DNA from: Alteriqipengyuania abyssalis
Lineage (GTDB): Bacteria > Pseudomonadota > Alphaproteobacteria > Sphingomonadales > Sphingomonadaceae
Length of the DNA: 64,000 nucleotides
NCBI RefSeq assembly: GCF_019857185.1
Contig: NZ_JAHWXP010000003.1
Span: 277,501-341,500 of the forward strand
Reading direction: 5' to 3'
The notes beneath the pieces are model-generated. The model saw nothing but the letters and a program-made list of their open reading frames with translations, was not told the DNA's origin and ran no database searches. The first letter of the stretch is position 1. Every line of letters begins with the position of its first letter. Positions 26,914 through 34,671 of the stretch are shown here, piece after piece. A program made the position numbers and the translations under genes.

Positions 26914-27862
26914 TGCGCGCTGGCTCGCCGCCGCCGCGCGTCTCGCGCTGCGCGGTCGCCCGGCGAGCAGCCCCAACCCTGCGGTCGGCTGCCTGATCGT
27001 GCGCAATGGCCGCGTCGTCGGGCGCGGCTGGACGCAGCCCGGCGGACGTCCGCATGCAGAGGCAATGGCGCTGGAGATGGCGGGCGATGCCGCCACCGGC
27101 GCAGACGTCTATGCCACGCTGGAGCCGTGCGCGCACCAGTCGCCGCGCGGCCCCGCCTGTACCGACCGCCTGATCGAGGCACGCCCCGCCCGCGTAGTCA
27201 TCGGCCAGGTCGACCCGGACCCCCGCACCGCCGGACAGGGCATCGAACGGCTGCATGCAGCCGGGATCGAAGCCGTGCTTCTGGGCTGCCCGCACAGCGC
27301 GGCGAGCCTTGCCGGATACCTCACCCGCGCGGCGTTTGGTCGACCGCACGTGACGCTCAAGCTCGCCATGTCGCTCGACGGGTGCATCGCGCTTGCGGAT
27401 GGCACCAGCCAGTGGATCACCGGCGAGGCGGCGCGCGCGCATGTCCATTCGCGCCGCGCGCTGGCCGACGCGATCCTCGTCGGCGGCGGCACCTGGCGGG
27501 CGGACAGCCCACGCCTCGATGTCCGCCTGCCCGGCCTCGAGGATCGCAGCCCTGCGCGCTGGGTGCTGACCTCGCAGCCGATCGAGAGCGCGCAGACCAT
27601 TGCCGCGCCTGCCGATATCGCTGCCATCCCCGCGCAGTACCTCTACGTCGAGGGCGGCGCGCAGGCTGCTGCCAGCTTCCTCGAAGCCGATCTGGTCGAG
27701 CGGCTGGAGATCTACCGCGCGCCGATCCTCATCGGGGATGGCCTGCGCGCGCTGGGCGGTCTGAACCTCGCCGAGCTTGCACATGCGCACGGACGCTGGC
27801 AGCCGGTCGAGACACGCCAGCTCGGCGCAGACACCTTCGAGGCTTTTGCCCGCACCCGCTAG
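26891..27862 (+). CDS. ribD: RibD, bifunctional diaminohydroxyphosphoribosylaminopyrimidine deaminase / uracil reductase
   Basis: A 323-residue riboflavin enzyme. The deaminase domain holds the zinc site HAE (residues 55-57) and PC...C (Cys80, Cys90 in LEPCAHQSPRGPAC). The reductase domain starts near HVTLKLAMSLDGCIALADGTSQWITG and includes DAILVGGGTWRADSPRL. The start is taken as TTG at 26891 because no ATG or GTG lies close to the conserved N-terminus. The reading frame upstream is open but overlaps the preceding gene. Confidence 0.92.
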   Translation: MTIKTPSDARWLAAAARLALRGRPASSPNPAVGCLIVRNGRVVGRGWTQPGGRPHAEAMALEMAGDAATGADVYATLEPCAHQSPRGPACTDRLIEARPARVVIGQVDPDPRTAGQGIERLHAAGIEAVLLGCPHSAASLAGYLTRAAFGRPHVTLKLAMSLDGCIALADGTSQWITGEAARAHVHSRRALADAILVGGGTWRADSPRLDVRLPGLEDRSPARWVLTSQPIESAQTIAAPADIAAIPAQYLYVEGGAQAAASFLEADLVERLEIYRAPILIGDGLRALGGLNLAELAHAHGRWQPVETRQLGADTFEAFARTR

Positions 27863-27872
27863 AGGACCCGCC

Positions 27873-28490
27873 ATGTTCACCGGTATCGTCACAGCCATCG
27901 GCACCGTCGCCGCGATCGAGCAGCGGGGCGACCTGCATGTGCGGATCGCCTGCCCGTTCGACCCCGAGCGGATCGCGATCGGTGCCTCCATCGCCTGCTC
28001 GGGCGTGTGCCTGACCGTGACCGAGCGCGGCGGGAGCGCAGGCGATGCCTGGTTCGCGGTCGATGTCTCGCAGGAGACCGTCAGCCGCACCGTGCCCGGC
28101 CAGTGGGAGGAAGGCCGCAAGCTCAACCTCGAACCCTCGCTGCGGCTGGGTGACGAGTTGGGCGGGCACCTCGTTACCGGACATGTGGACGCGGTCGGCG
28201 AGGTGGCCGAGCGGCGCAGCGTGGACGGATCGATCCACTTCGAGATCCGCGCGCCCAAGGCGCTCGCCCCGTTCATCGCGGCCAAGGGCTCGATCACCGT
28301 CGACGGCGTCTCGCTGACGGTCAACGCGGTGGAGGACGAGGCGGACGGCTCGGCCCGCTTCGCGCTCAACATCATCCCGCATACCGGCGAGGTGACGACG
28401 TTGGGCGCGCTGGCCGAGGGCGACAAGGTGAACCTCGAAATCGACGTCCTCGCTCGGTATCTCAAGCGGATGCAGGCGCTGGCGGGCTAG
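27873..28490 (+). CDS. ribE: riboflavin synthase, alpha subunit
   Basis: A 205-residue enzyme that dismutates 6,7-dimethyl-8-ribityllumazine to riboflavin. The two lumazine-binding repeats are clear: MFTGIVTAIGTV with SIACSGVCLTV in the first, and GHLVTGHVDAVGEV with GSITVDGVSLTVN in the second. It starts 10 bp after ribD. No FMN riboswitch is visible upstream of this pair. Downstream ribBA and ribH are not adjacent. Confidence 0.96.
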   Translation: MFTGIVTAIGTVAAIEQRGDLHVRIACPFDPERIAIGASIACSGVCLTVTERGGSAGDAWFAVDVSQETVSRTVPGQWEEGRKLNLEPSLRLGDELGGHLVTGHVDAVGEVAERRSVDGSIHFEIRAPKALAPFIAAKGSITVDGVSLTVNAVEDEADGSARFALNIIPHTGEVTTLGALAEGDKVNLEIDVLARYLKRMQALAG

Positions 28491-28503
28491 AGGGAGCCTG
28501 ACG

Positions 28504-28989
28504 ATGATCGCTTACGGGCTTTTGTTGGCGCTGGCACTGTTCATGCGCTTTGGGCCGGACATCCCGTTTCGGCGGATGCTGAACGGACATCTGGTCGAGC
28601 GGCCGGTCGCGCTGCTGCTGGCGCACAAACGCTATCAGTACCTCACCGTGATCGTTGCGGCGGCCATGCTGCTGCTCGGCGGCGAGATGGTTCTCCTCTT
28701 CGGGCCCGAGCTGATGCTGGCCTATGCCGCCGATGTTGCGCTCTATATCGACCTGGTGGTGGTCGCGGCGGCCAGTACCTCATGGACGCGGACGCGGGGG
28801 ATGCTCGCACGCTGGACGCCACGCTTCGGGCGCAATCCGGCCGACAGGCGCAAGGGCAGCGCGGCGACGCCGCGAGCCAAGCGGACGCAGCGTGCACCGG
28901 CGGCGCTCTCCACGGCCAACAACGACGATAGCGACCGACCCTACGCGGCGTTCATCGCAGCTCCCCGGAGCTATGCTGCTGCGGCATGA
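28504..28989 (+). CDS. hypothetical membrane protein
   Basis: 161 residues. There are three hydrophobic segments in the first 105 residues (YGLLLALALFMRF, YLTVIVAAAMLLLGGEMVLLF, ADVALYIDLVVVAAAS) and a basic, Ala-rich, probably disordered C-terminus. I do not recognise the family. It is 13 bp after ribE and overlaps the next GNAT gene by 4 nt (ATGA), so it is part of the same operon. Confidence 0.6.
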   Translation: MIAYGLLLALALFMRFGPDIPFRRMLNGHLVERPVALLLAHKRYQYLTVIVAAAMLLLGGEMVLLFGPELMLAYAADVALYIDLVVVAAASTSWTRTRGMLARWTPRFGRNPADRRKGSAATPRAKRTQRAPAALSTANNDDSDRPYAAFIAAPRSYAAAA

Positions 28990-29498
28990 CCGAGATCAGG
29001 ACCGAGCGGCTGCTGCTGCGGCCCGCCAGGCCCGACGACCTTGAGGCGTTTCACACGATCCTGAGCGATGCGCGCGCGACCGCATACTGGTCCACGCCGC
29101 CGCACACCGACATTGCCGAAACGGAAAGCTGGCTCGCCGCGATGCTCGCCATCGATCCGGCCAAGGGCGAGGATTTCACGATCGAGCTGGATGGGCGCGT
29201 GATCGGGAAGGTCGGCCTGTTCGAGTTTCCCGAGATCGGCTTCATCCTGCACCCCGATGCCTGGGGCAAGGGCTACGCGGGCGAGGCGCTTCGTCCTGTG
29301 CTGGACCGCGCCTTCGCGGTGCACGACCTGCCTTTCGTGGAGGCCGACGTAGATCCGCGCAACGCGGCCTCGCTGCGGCTGCTGCAACGCATGGGTTTCA
29401 TGGAAACCGGTCGCGCGCAGCGCACCTGGAAGGTGGGCGACGAGTGGTGCGACAGCGTTTTCCTGCGTCTGACGAACCCGAGTCGCGATGCGCAATAG
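28986..29498 (+). CDS. GNAT family N-acetyltransferase (RimJ/RimL type)
   Basis: A 170-residue acetyltransferase. It begins TEIRTERLLLRPARPDDLEAF, the usual RimJ-type start. The acetyl-CoA loop is WGKGYAGEALRPVLD, and the later EADVDPRNAASLRLLQRMGF segment is characteristic. The substrate is unknown; small molecules or protein N-termini are typical. It ends the rib-linked operon and is convergent with map. Confidence 0.9.
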   Translation: MTEIRTERLLLRPARPDDLEAFHTILSDARATAYWSTPPHTDIAETESWLAAMLAIDPAKGEDFTIELDGRVIGKVGLFEFPEIGFILHPDAWGKGYAGEALRPVLDRAFAVHDLPFVEADVDPRNAASLRLLQRMGFMETGRAQRTWKVGDEWCDSVFLRLTNPSRDAQ

Positions 29499-29527
29499 CC
29501 ACCGCACTACCGCCGATCGGGTGGCAG

Positions 29528-29570
29528 CCTGACACACCTGACACACAGTCCAAGGGAGAGAAATCTCCGC
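29528..29570 (-). repeat. dispersed element, copy 2
   Basis: The reverse complement reads GGAGA-TTT-CTCTCCC, TGGACTGT and then the tandem GTGTCAGGT-GTGTCAGG, matching the element at 19881-19925. It lies between the convergent GNAT and map genes, where a transcription terminator would be expected. Confidence 0.75.
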
Positions 29571-29675
29571 AGTCCCTGCGCGGTTGATTTGGGGCCTTAT
29601 TCGACACTGTAAAAGAGCAGATCGCAGGCTAGCCGCACCCTTTCATGTAGGACAGCGCATAAGCAGCGCCTGGCG

Positions 29676-30443
29676 CTAGACGCGTACCGTCTCGCCCTGC
29701 CTCAGGGTCAGCACTTCGACGCCATCCGCCGTCACCGCCACGGTATGTTCAAACTGGGCGGAGAGTTTCCCGTCGCGGGTCACGACCGTCCAGCCATCGT
29801 CGCGCGTCACAGTCGCCGCGCGGCCCAGATTGACCATCGGTTCGATCGTGAAGGTCATCCCTTCGCGCAGGCGCAGGCCCCTGCCCGGCCGCCCGTGATT
29901 GAGCACCTGCGGCTCCTCGTGCATCTCGCGCCCGATGCCGTGGCCGCAATATTCCCGCACCACGGTGCAGTTGTTCTTCTTGGCGTGTTTCTCGATCGCG
30001 TAGCCCACATCGCCCAGATGCGCGCCGGGCCGGACCGCGCGGATGCCCGCCCACATCGCATCCTGCGCCACGCGGGCGATCCGCCTGCCCTGCGCCGAGA
30101 CATTGCCGACCAGGTAGGTCTTGCTCGAATCCGCAATGAAGCCGTTCTTCTCCAGCGTGATGTCGAGATTGATGATGTCGCCATCGCGCACGATCACATC
30201 GTCGGACGGCACGCCGTGACACACGACCTCGTTGATCGAGCAGTTGAGCACGTATTCGTAGCCGTACTGGCCCTTGCTCGCCGGGCGCGCGGCGCAATCC
30301 TCGCGAATGAAGCGCTCCACCAGGTCGTTGATCTGCATGGTCGAGAGCCCTGCGAGGTCGACCGTATCGAGCATCTCGAACACCGAGGCGAGCAGCCGCC
30401 CCGACACGCGCATCAGTTCAAGTTCTTCGGACGTCTTGACCAT
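29676..30443 (-). CDS. map: type I methionine aminopeptidase
   Basis: A 255-residue enzyme that removes N-terminal Met from nascent proteins. The five metal ligands are visible: Asp94, Asp105, His168, Glu201 and Glu232, with His76 in the CHGVP substrate pocket. The ATG at 30443 (MVKTSEELELMRVSG) gives the standard N-terminus; 23 more codons are open upstream but overlap the ParD-like gene. One base separates it from that gene. Confidence 0.96.
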   Translation of the reverse strand: MVKTSEELELMRVSGRLLASVFEMLDTVDLAGLSTMQINDLVERFIREDCAARPASKGQYGYEYVLNCSINEVVCHGVPSDDVIVRDGDIINLDITLEKNGFIADSSKTYLVGNVSAQGRRIARVAQDAMWAGIRAVRPGAHLGDVGYAIEKHAKKNNCTVVREYCGHGIGREMHEEPQVLNHGRPGRGLRLREGMTFTIEPMVNLGRAATVTRDDGWTVVTRDGKLSAQFEHTVAVTADGVEVLTLRQGETVRV

Positions 30444-30444
30444 C

Positions 30445-30660
30445 TCAGGCAGCGGCGCGGGCGTCGCCCTCGCCTTCGGCCTCGCTGGCGAGAGCAAGCT
30501 CGCGCTGCACAATATCGTTGAATGAAAGCGTCGGGTTTGCCTCGGCCAGCCGCCCGATCTTCATCCAGAACTCCGCCTGCGCGTTGATCGAGCGGCACAT
30601 CACCGTGCTCGCCCGGCGCACCTGCTCGTGCAGTTCATCGTCGATCTTCACCAGACCCAT
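30445..30660 (-). CDS. ParD-like family protein
   Basis: A 71-residue protein beginning MGLVKIDDELHEQVRRASTV and containing SINAQAEFWMKIGRLAEANP, the pattern of the ParD_like family related to ribbon-helix-helix antitoxins. No toxin gene is adjacent: the next gene, 1 bp away, is map, an association known from other proteobacteria. It may act as a DNA-binding regulator of the map unit or as a ribosome-linked factor; both are inferences. Confidence 0.8.
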   Translation of the reverse strand: MGLVKIDDELHEQVRRASTVMCRSINAQAEFWMKIGRLAEANPTLSFNDIVQRELALASEAEGEGDARAAA

Positions 30661-30928
30661 TGCTCAACCTTTAAACGATTCGACTACGAAGCGTATATGC
30701 ATCGCCTACCTGGTCTGTCCAGTGAGTCGCTGCGTGTCGATCACCGCCGCGCAGAGGCGGTGGCTTTCGCGCCCGAGATCGCGATGGCGCGTGTGGCCTT
30801 TGCAAAATTCCGCAGGATATCAATCTCTTCAGGGGAGAGGACCACCGGCCCGGCGTTGCAATCAGTGCGCATGACCAGGCAAGCCGCCACAGCGCTGAAT
30901 GTTCCCCGAGGGCTTCGGAAAATTCTTT

Positions 30929-31510
30929 TTATTCAGAGGCTTGCATAAGCGGACCCTGCGCAAAGTCCTCGCGCGAGATCGCATAGACCAGATGGAGCAC
31001 GCGCTTGCCCTGATGTCTGGAAAGTTCGGTTCGCCGGGTGCGCTGTGCGCCGATATTCTCCAGAGCGATGCGGCTGCGCCAGTTCGCCTCGCCCACGCGG
31101 AAATCGACCCGTTCGACGCTTTCCAGCGCATGGGCCAGCATCAGCCGCTTCACCTCGCGGTTGGCCCCCGTCCCCCAGTATCGCGGGGCTAGGAAGGTCC
31201 ACCCGATCTCGACCGAGCTTTGCTCTTCCTCGTCATCCTCTGCACTCTTCAGCGCCTGGAATCGCGACGAGCCGATGATCGTGCCGTCGCGCGTGTCGAT
31301 GATCGCGAGCGCGCCGCCCTTGGCCAGCGCATCCTCGAAGAAGGCGCGAAAGACCTCCTCGCGCCAGCGATCGGTCATCGGGTGCTGTTCCCACACCGCC
31401 GGGTCCGACGCGATCGCGTAGAGCGCGTCCCAGTCGTCGGCCCGCAGTGGCCTCAGCGCAAACCGCTCCCCTTCGAGGAGCGGCTGGCGATCCAGCTCAG
31501 CCGGCGACAT
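30929..31510 (-). CDS. GNAT family N-acetyltransferase (RimJ type, DUF/Acetyltransf_3)
   Basis: A 193-residue acetyltransferase. N-terminal GERFALRPLRADDWDALYAIASDPAVWEQHPMTDRW is followed by the core IIGSSRFQAL, SVEIGWTFLAPRYWGTGANREVKRLMLAHALE and RVDFRVGEANWRSRIALENIGAQ. The start overlaps the end of the aminotransferase gene by 14 nt. The substrate is unknown. Confidence 0.88.
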   Translation of the reverse strand: MSPAELDRQPLLEGERFALRPLRADDWDALYAIASDPAVWEQHPMTDRWREEVFRAFFEDALAKGGALAIIDTRDGTIIGSSRFQALKSAEDDEEEQSSVEIGWTFLAPRYWGTGANREVKRLMLAHALESVERVDFRVGEANWRSRIALENIGAQRTRRTELSRHQGKRVLHLVYAISREDFAQGPLMQASE

Positions 31511-32675
31511 CCGCCAGCGCGGCGATGAACTTGTCGATATTGCCCTTGGTCAGCCCGGCAATGTTGATCCGCCCCGAACCCGCCATGTAGACCGCGTGAT
31601 CCTCGCGCAGCTTGGCGATCTGGTCCTTGTTCAGCGGCAGCATTGCGAACAGGCCGTTCTGCTCTTCCAGATGGGCGAGCGGCACGCCCTCCACCTTCTT
31701 CTGCGCCCCGGCCAGCGTGGCGCGGACCCAGCGCAGGCGCTGGCGCATGCCATCCAGCTCATCGAGCCATTGCTGGCGCAGGTCTTCGTCGCGCAGCACG
31801 ATCCGCACTGCCGCACCGCCGTGATCGGGCGGCATGGACCAGTTGGCGCGGGCGAGCGCGGCGGCGTTGGACATGGCAGCGGGCATCTGTGCAGGCTCCG
31901 CAACCTTGGCGTAGAACGCGCCCACACGGTCGCGGTAGAGGCCGAAATTCTTGTCGCAGCTATAGGCGATCAGCGCATAGGGCACTTTGGCCAGCACCTT
32001 GCGCAGGCCGGCCGCGTCTTCCTCCAGCCCTGTGCCAAGGCCCTGATAGGCGCTGTCGATGATCGGCAGCACCGGGCTGTCGGCCAGCGCGTCGGCGATC
32101 GCATCCCACTGCTCGTCAGTGTAATCGATGCCCGAGGGGTTGTGGCAGCACGCGTGGATCAGCACCGCATCGCCTTCGCGCGCCTGCCGGATGATCCCCA
32201 GAACCGCGTCGAGATCGGCGCTGCCGTCATCGTTGGAGTGGTGGAAGGTGACTGCTTCCAGCCCGACGTCCTCAATGATCGGGATATGGTTGGGCCAGCT
32301 GGGCGTGCCGACATGCACGCGGGTCACACCCGCACGCTCGGCCAGAGCAATCGCGAGACGCACCGCGCCGGTGCCGCCCGGCGTCTGCACCCCTTCGATA
32401 CGCCCGCCCATCGTCGCGTCGGAGCCGAAGATGATCGGCATCAGCGCATGGACGAAACCGCGGTCGCCTTCCGGGCCAAGGTAGCTCTTGGAAACCTGCT
32501 CTTCCCAGAGGCGCTGTTCGGCAGCCTTGATCGCACCGAACACCGGCGTCGCGCCGTCGTCGGTACGATAGACGCCAACGCCAAGGTCGATCTTGTCCTC
32601 CCGCTCGTCAGCGGCGAACTGGGCGATCAGCGCGAGCAGCGCATCGGGCGGAGTGTCTTGCAGGCGGTCGAGCAT
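31497..32675 (-). CDS. aromatic/aspartate amino acid aminotransferase (class I PLP)
   Basis: A 392-residue fold-type I aminotransferase of the AspC/TyrB group. The Schiff-base lysine is Lys242 in YSCDKNFGLYRDRVG. CCHNPSG (residues 176-182) holds the conserved Asn, and DSAYQG the Asp/Tyr that bind the cofactor ring. The active-site Arg segment is near the C-terminus (SGRINIAGL). It catalyses transfer between aspartate or aromatic amino acids and 2-oxoglutarate. Co-transcribed with the downstream GNAT. Confidence 0.94.
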   Translation of the reverse strand: MLDRLQDTPPDALLALIAQFAADEREDKIDLGVGVYRTDDGATPVFGAIKAAEQRLWEEQVSKSYLGPEGDRGFVHALMPIIFGSDATMGGRIEGVQTPGGTGAVRLAIALAERAGVTRVHVGTPSWPNHIPIIEDVGLEAVTFHHSNDDGSADLDAVLGIIRQAREGDAVLIHACCHNPSGIDYTDEQWDAIADALADSPVLPIIDSAYQGLGTGLEEDAAGLRKVLAKVPYALIAYSCDKNFGLYRDRVGAFYAKVAEPAQMPAAMSNAAALARANWSMPPDHGGAAVRIVLRDEDLRQQWLDELDGMRQRLRWVRATLAGAQKKVEGVPLAHLEEQNGLFAMLPLNKDQIAKLREDHAVYMAGSGRINIAGLTKGNIDKFIAALADVAG

Positions 32676-32746
32676 GCGCGTCCCATGCTATCGCACGGGC
32701 GCGAGAGCAACCGCTAATATCGGCAGGTTTTCAGGTTTCGCGCCTC

Positions 32747-33589
32747 TCAGAAGGGGAACCAGCGGTGTTCCTTGGAAAACTTCATGTAGCCTGCGTTGAT
32801 CCCCAGCCGTAGCCCTGCACCCATGCGGATCGGAATCAGCACCGTATCGCCCTTGCGCAGGTAGCTGGCGGTCAGCCCGCCGATGAAATAGGCCTGCCCC
32901 TCGCCAGCCGGGAAGCGCTCGTACAGATCCTCGGTATCGAACAGGTTGTAGACCAGCACGAAGGTCTTGCCGCCATTGGCGCCGACATCGAACCCGATCG
33001 ACGGGCCGGTCCAGTACACCGGACGCTGCCCCTCGACCTTGTGGTACAACGTGCCCGAGCCGTAGCGCGCGCCGACGAAGAACGCGCCCGATGCCTCGCG
33101 CCCGACGATATAGCCGTTGGGCGTCCCCTGATCGGCGAGGATCTTCTCGATCATGCGCGCAATGCCTTCCGCGTTCTCTCCGAAGAAGCCCTGCGCTGCG
33201 CCGATCAGATCGTCGTCCTGCCAGGTGCCCGGAGGGGCGGTTTCGGTGGGGATCGCGGTATAGGCAGGCGCGGTGCCCTGATCGTAGCCGGGCTGGCCCT
33301 GATCGACAGAGGTGCCGGTGGTCGCGCTATCGCTCTCGGGCGAAAGGTCGCTCCATGCGGACACCCCACCCTGATCCTGCGAGGGCGGCGCTGTCTCCTG
33401 GCCTGTCGCGGGCTGAGTGGAAGGGTCACCATAGACCGGCGGTTCGCCCGGGTTTTCTTGCAGATCGCCATCGATCGCCTGGTTCGGGTCGACCCGTTCG
33501 ATCGGCTGCGCCGCGAGCGGAGTGGCCGCCATCGCGATGGCCGCGGCCACGAGGGCGATCATACGCCGGATGCTGGCAGTGCGGGTCAT
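32747..33589 (-). CDS. DUF1134 domain exported protein
   Basis: A 280-residue protein. The signal peptide ends near AATPLAAQP. A Pro/Gln/Ser/Thr-rich low-complexity region follows (about residues 35-120). The C-terminal DUF1134 domain (about 130-280) contains GYIVGREASGAFFVGARYGSGTLYHK, PSIGFDVGANGGKTFVLVYNL and a final GAGLRLGINAGYMKF. The family is widespread in alphaproteobacteria, with no established function. ATG 33589 is chosen because it gives the signal peptide. Confidence 0.85.
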   Translation of the reverse strand: MTRTASIRRMIALVAAAIAMAATPLAAQPIERVDPNQAIDGDLQENPGEPPVYGDPSTQPATGQETAPPSQDQGGVSAWSDLSPESDSATTGTSVDQGQPGYDQGTAPAYTAIPTETAPPGTWQDDDLIGAAQGFFGENAEGIARMIEKILADQGTPNGYIVGREASGAFFVGARYGSGTLYHKVEGQRPVYWTGPSIGFDVGANGGKTFVLVYNLFDTEDLYERFPAGEGQAYFIGGLTASYLRKGDTVLIPIRMGAGLRLGINAGYMKFSKEHRWFPF

Positions 33590-33826
33590 GCGCCTCGCTC
33601 CTTGTAGACAGTAGGGCAAATGAAACTCTGGTTTCCCCGTGCGTAGCGTGAATCGCATGAACCTGCGGCATCAAGGGGAGAGGCGGCGAAGCGAATCGAA
33701 AACGCGCCGAAACGAGTCCGGTGCTCGCGATTATCATTCCGGTGTCACGCAGCCCTTGTGCCGCCCCGCCCTGCTGGTTATAGCGCGCGCCTCGCGACCC
33801 GGACCAATGGGTTCGGAAGCGTGTGC

Positions 33827-33918
33827 GGAGACGTGGGTGAGTGGCTGAAACCAGCTCCCTGCTAAGGAGCCATACCTCTATCGGGGTATCGAGGGTTCGA
33901 ATCCCTCCGTCTCCGCCA
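33827..33918 (+). tRNA. tRNA-Ser (anticodon GCU)
   Basis: A 92-nt class II tRNA including an encoded CCA. The acceptor stem GGAGACG (33827-33833) pairs with CGTCTCC (33908-33914). The anticodon loop CTGCTAA carries GCT at 33861-33863, giving serine. A long variable arm and the T-loop GGTTCGAATCC are present. Its 3' 22 nt are repeated with two mismatches at 35821-35842, the mark of a phage or island attachment site. Confidence 0.97.
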
Positions 33919-33920
33919 TT
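33899..33920. repeat. attachment-site-like repeat, left copy (inside tRNA-Ser)
   Basis: The 3' end of tRNA-Ser plus TT. The last 16 bases, CTCCGTCTCCGCCATT, are identical to 35827-35842, and 20 of 22 bases match overall. Tyrosine-recombinase elements commonly integrate at tRNA 3' ends and leave such direct repeats. No integrase gene survives in between. Confidence 0.75.
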
Positions 33921-34671
33921 CTTTCGATCTCGCGGCAATTCGCTTCGCTCAGGCCTCCGATGGGGAGGCCTGACGGTCGGTCGCGCAGTCGCGCTCCTGC
34001 CGGAGAGTTCGAGCTTCGTCTCGTACCCTCCGCCATTTCGTCTTCATATCGCGAAGCCGCGCCCGCTCAATCGATCGCTGCCCCCCCATTTTTCCAGCTT
34101 GCGGTAGACGGTCGAGGGGCCGACATCGAGCGTCTTCGCCGCCTTCCATGGCATTTCCAAACTTTAGACCTTCGGGATCGGTACAGGAGGCTGGTTCCGA
34201 ACGATTAAGCGAGGCCCGCGTAAATCCATAATGCTACGGTCTACGAATGCACGTAGAACCTCCTGTTTCAGCATCCACTCCACGCCGGCCTTCCCCGGCA
34301 GTGGTGAGCAAGAAATCGCTCGGTTACGGACGCGTAAGAGCCTCAGGCAGCACAGTAATAGCGCCTCATTTCGCAAGTCAGCAGACATCCGCGCTCGCTT
34401 GAAAAGACCCGCTTCGCAGAACTCCCGTCACCGAGAAAGGACGGCAAACCATCCCCTGAAAACAATCAATTGCAAGCTCCAAAGGCACGAACCGCCTCCA
34501 GATTTAAGCCCAAGCCCGCATCGCGCTCGCAATCGACATATCGGACCGTGACGGTCGAGAAGGATGAGAATGGTTGAAACAAACCGACCGCGATAAATTA
34601 ACGGATCTGCATAGGTGTTGTGAATAGAGGCTTGGCTTGATCAGATCCCAAGTGGACGTAATTGAGAACCC
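33921..34671. other. non-coding, AT-richer DNA of the putative remnant island
   Basis: About 750 bp between tRNA-Ser and galE with no convincing gene. The base composition is visibly less GC-rich than the flanks, especially from about 34,200 to 34,670. The only recognisable coding trace is a helix-turn-helix fragment on the minus strand (34044-34154), preceded in the same frame by a stop and about 70 open codons of unknown nature (34164-34388). Confidence 0.6.
34044..34154 (-). pseudogene. helix-turn-helix remnant (Fis- or resolvase-type C-terminus)
   Basis: A 36-codon fragment whose translation, MPWKAAKTLDVGPSTVYRKL then EKWGG, fits the DNA-recognition helix-turn-helix at the C-terminus of Fis/NtrC-type regulators or of resolvases and transposases. 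An in-frame stop lies 10 nt upstream and the rest of the protein is missing, so it is a decayed piece. It lies between the two tRNA-derived repeats. Confidence 0.45.

Noticed and set aside
26645-28465. 606-codon minus-strand ORF across ribD-ribE
   Set aside because: Antisense to two well-supported riboflavin enzymes with all catalytic motifs.
30445-30660. Toxin-antitoxin operon
   Set aside because: The antitoxin-like protein is followed directly by a complete methionine aminopeptidase gene and no toxin ORF is present on either side.
30628-30948. 106-codon plus-strand ORF in the gap upstream of the ParD-like gene
   Set aside because: It overlaps coding sequence at both ends, has no ribosome-binding site and no recognisable domain; the gap more likely holds the promoter of the map unit.
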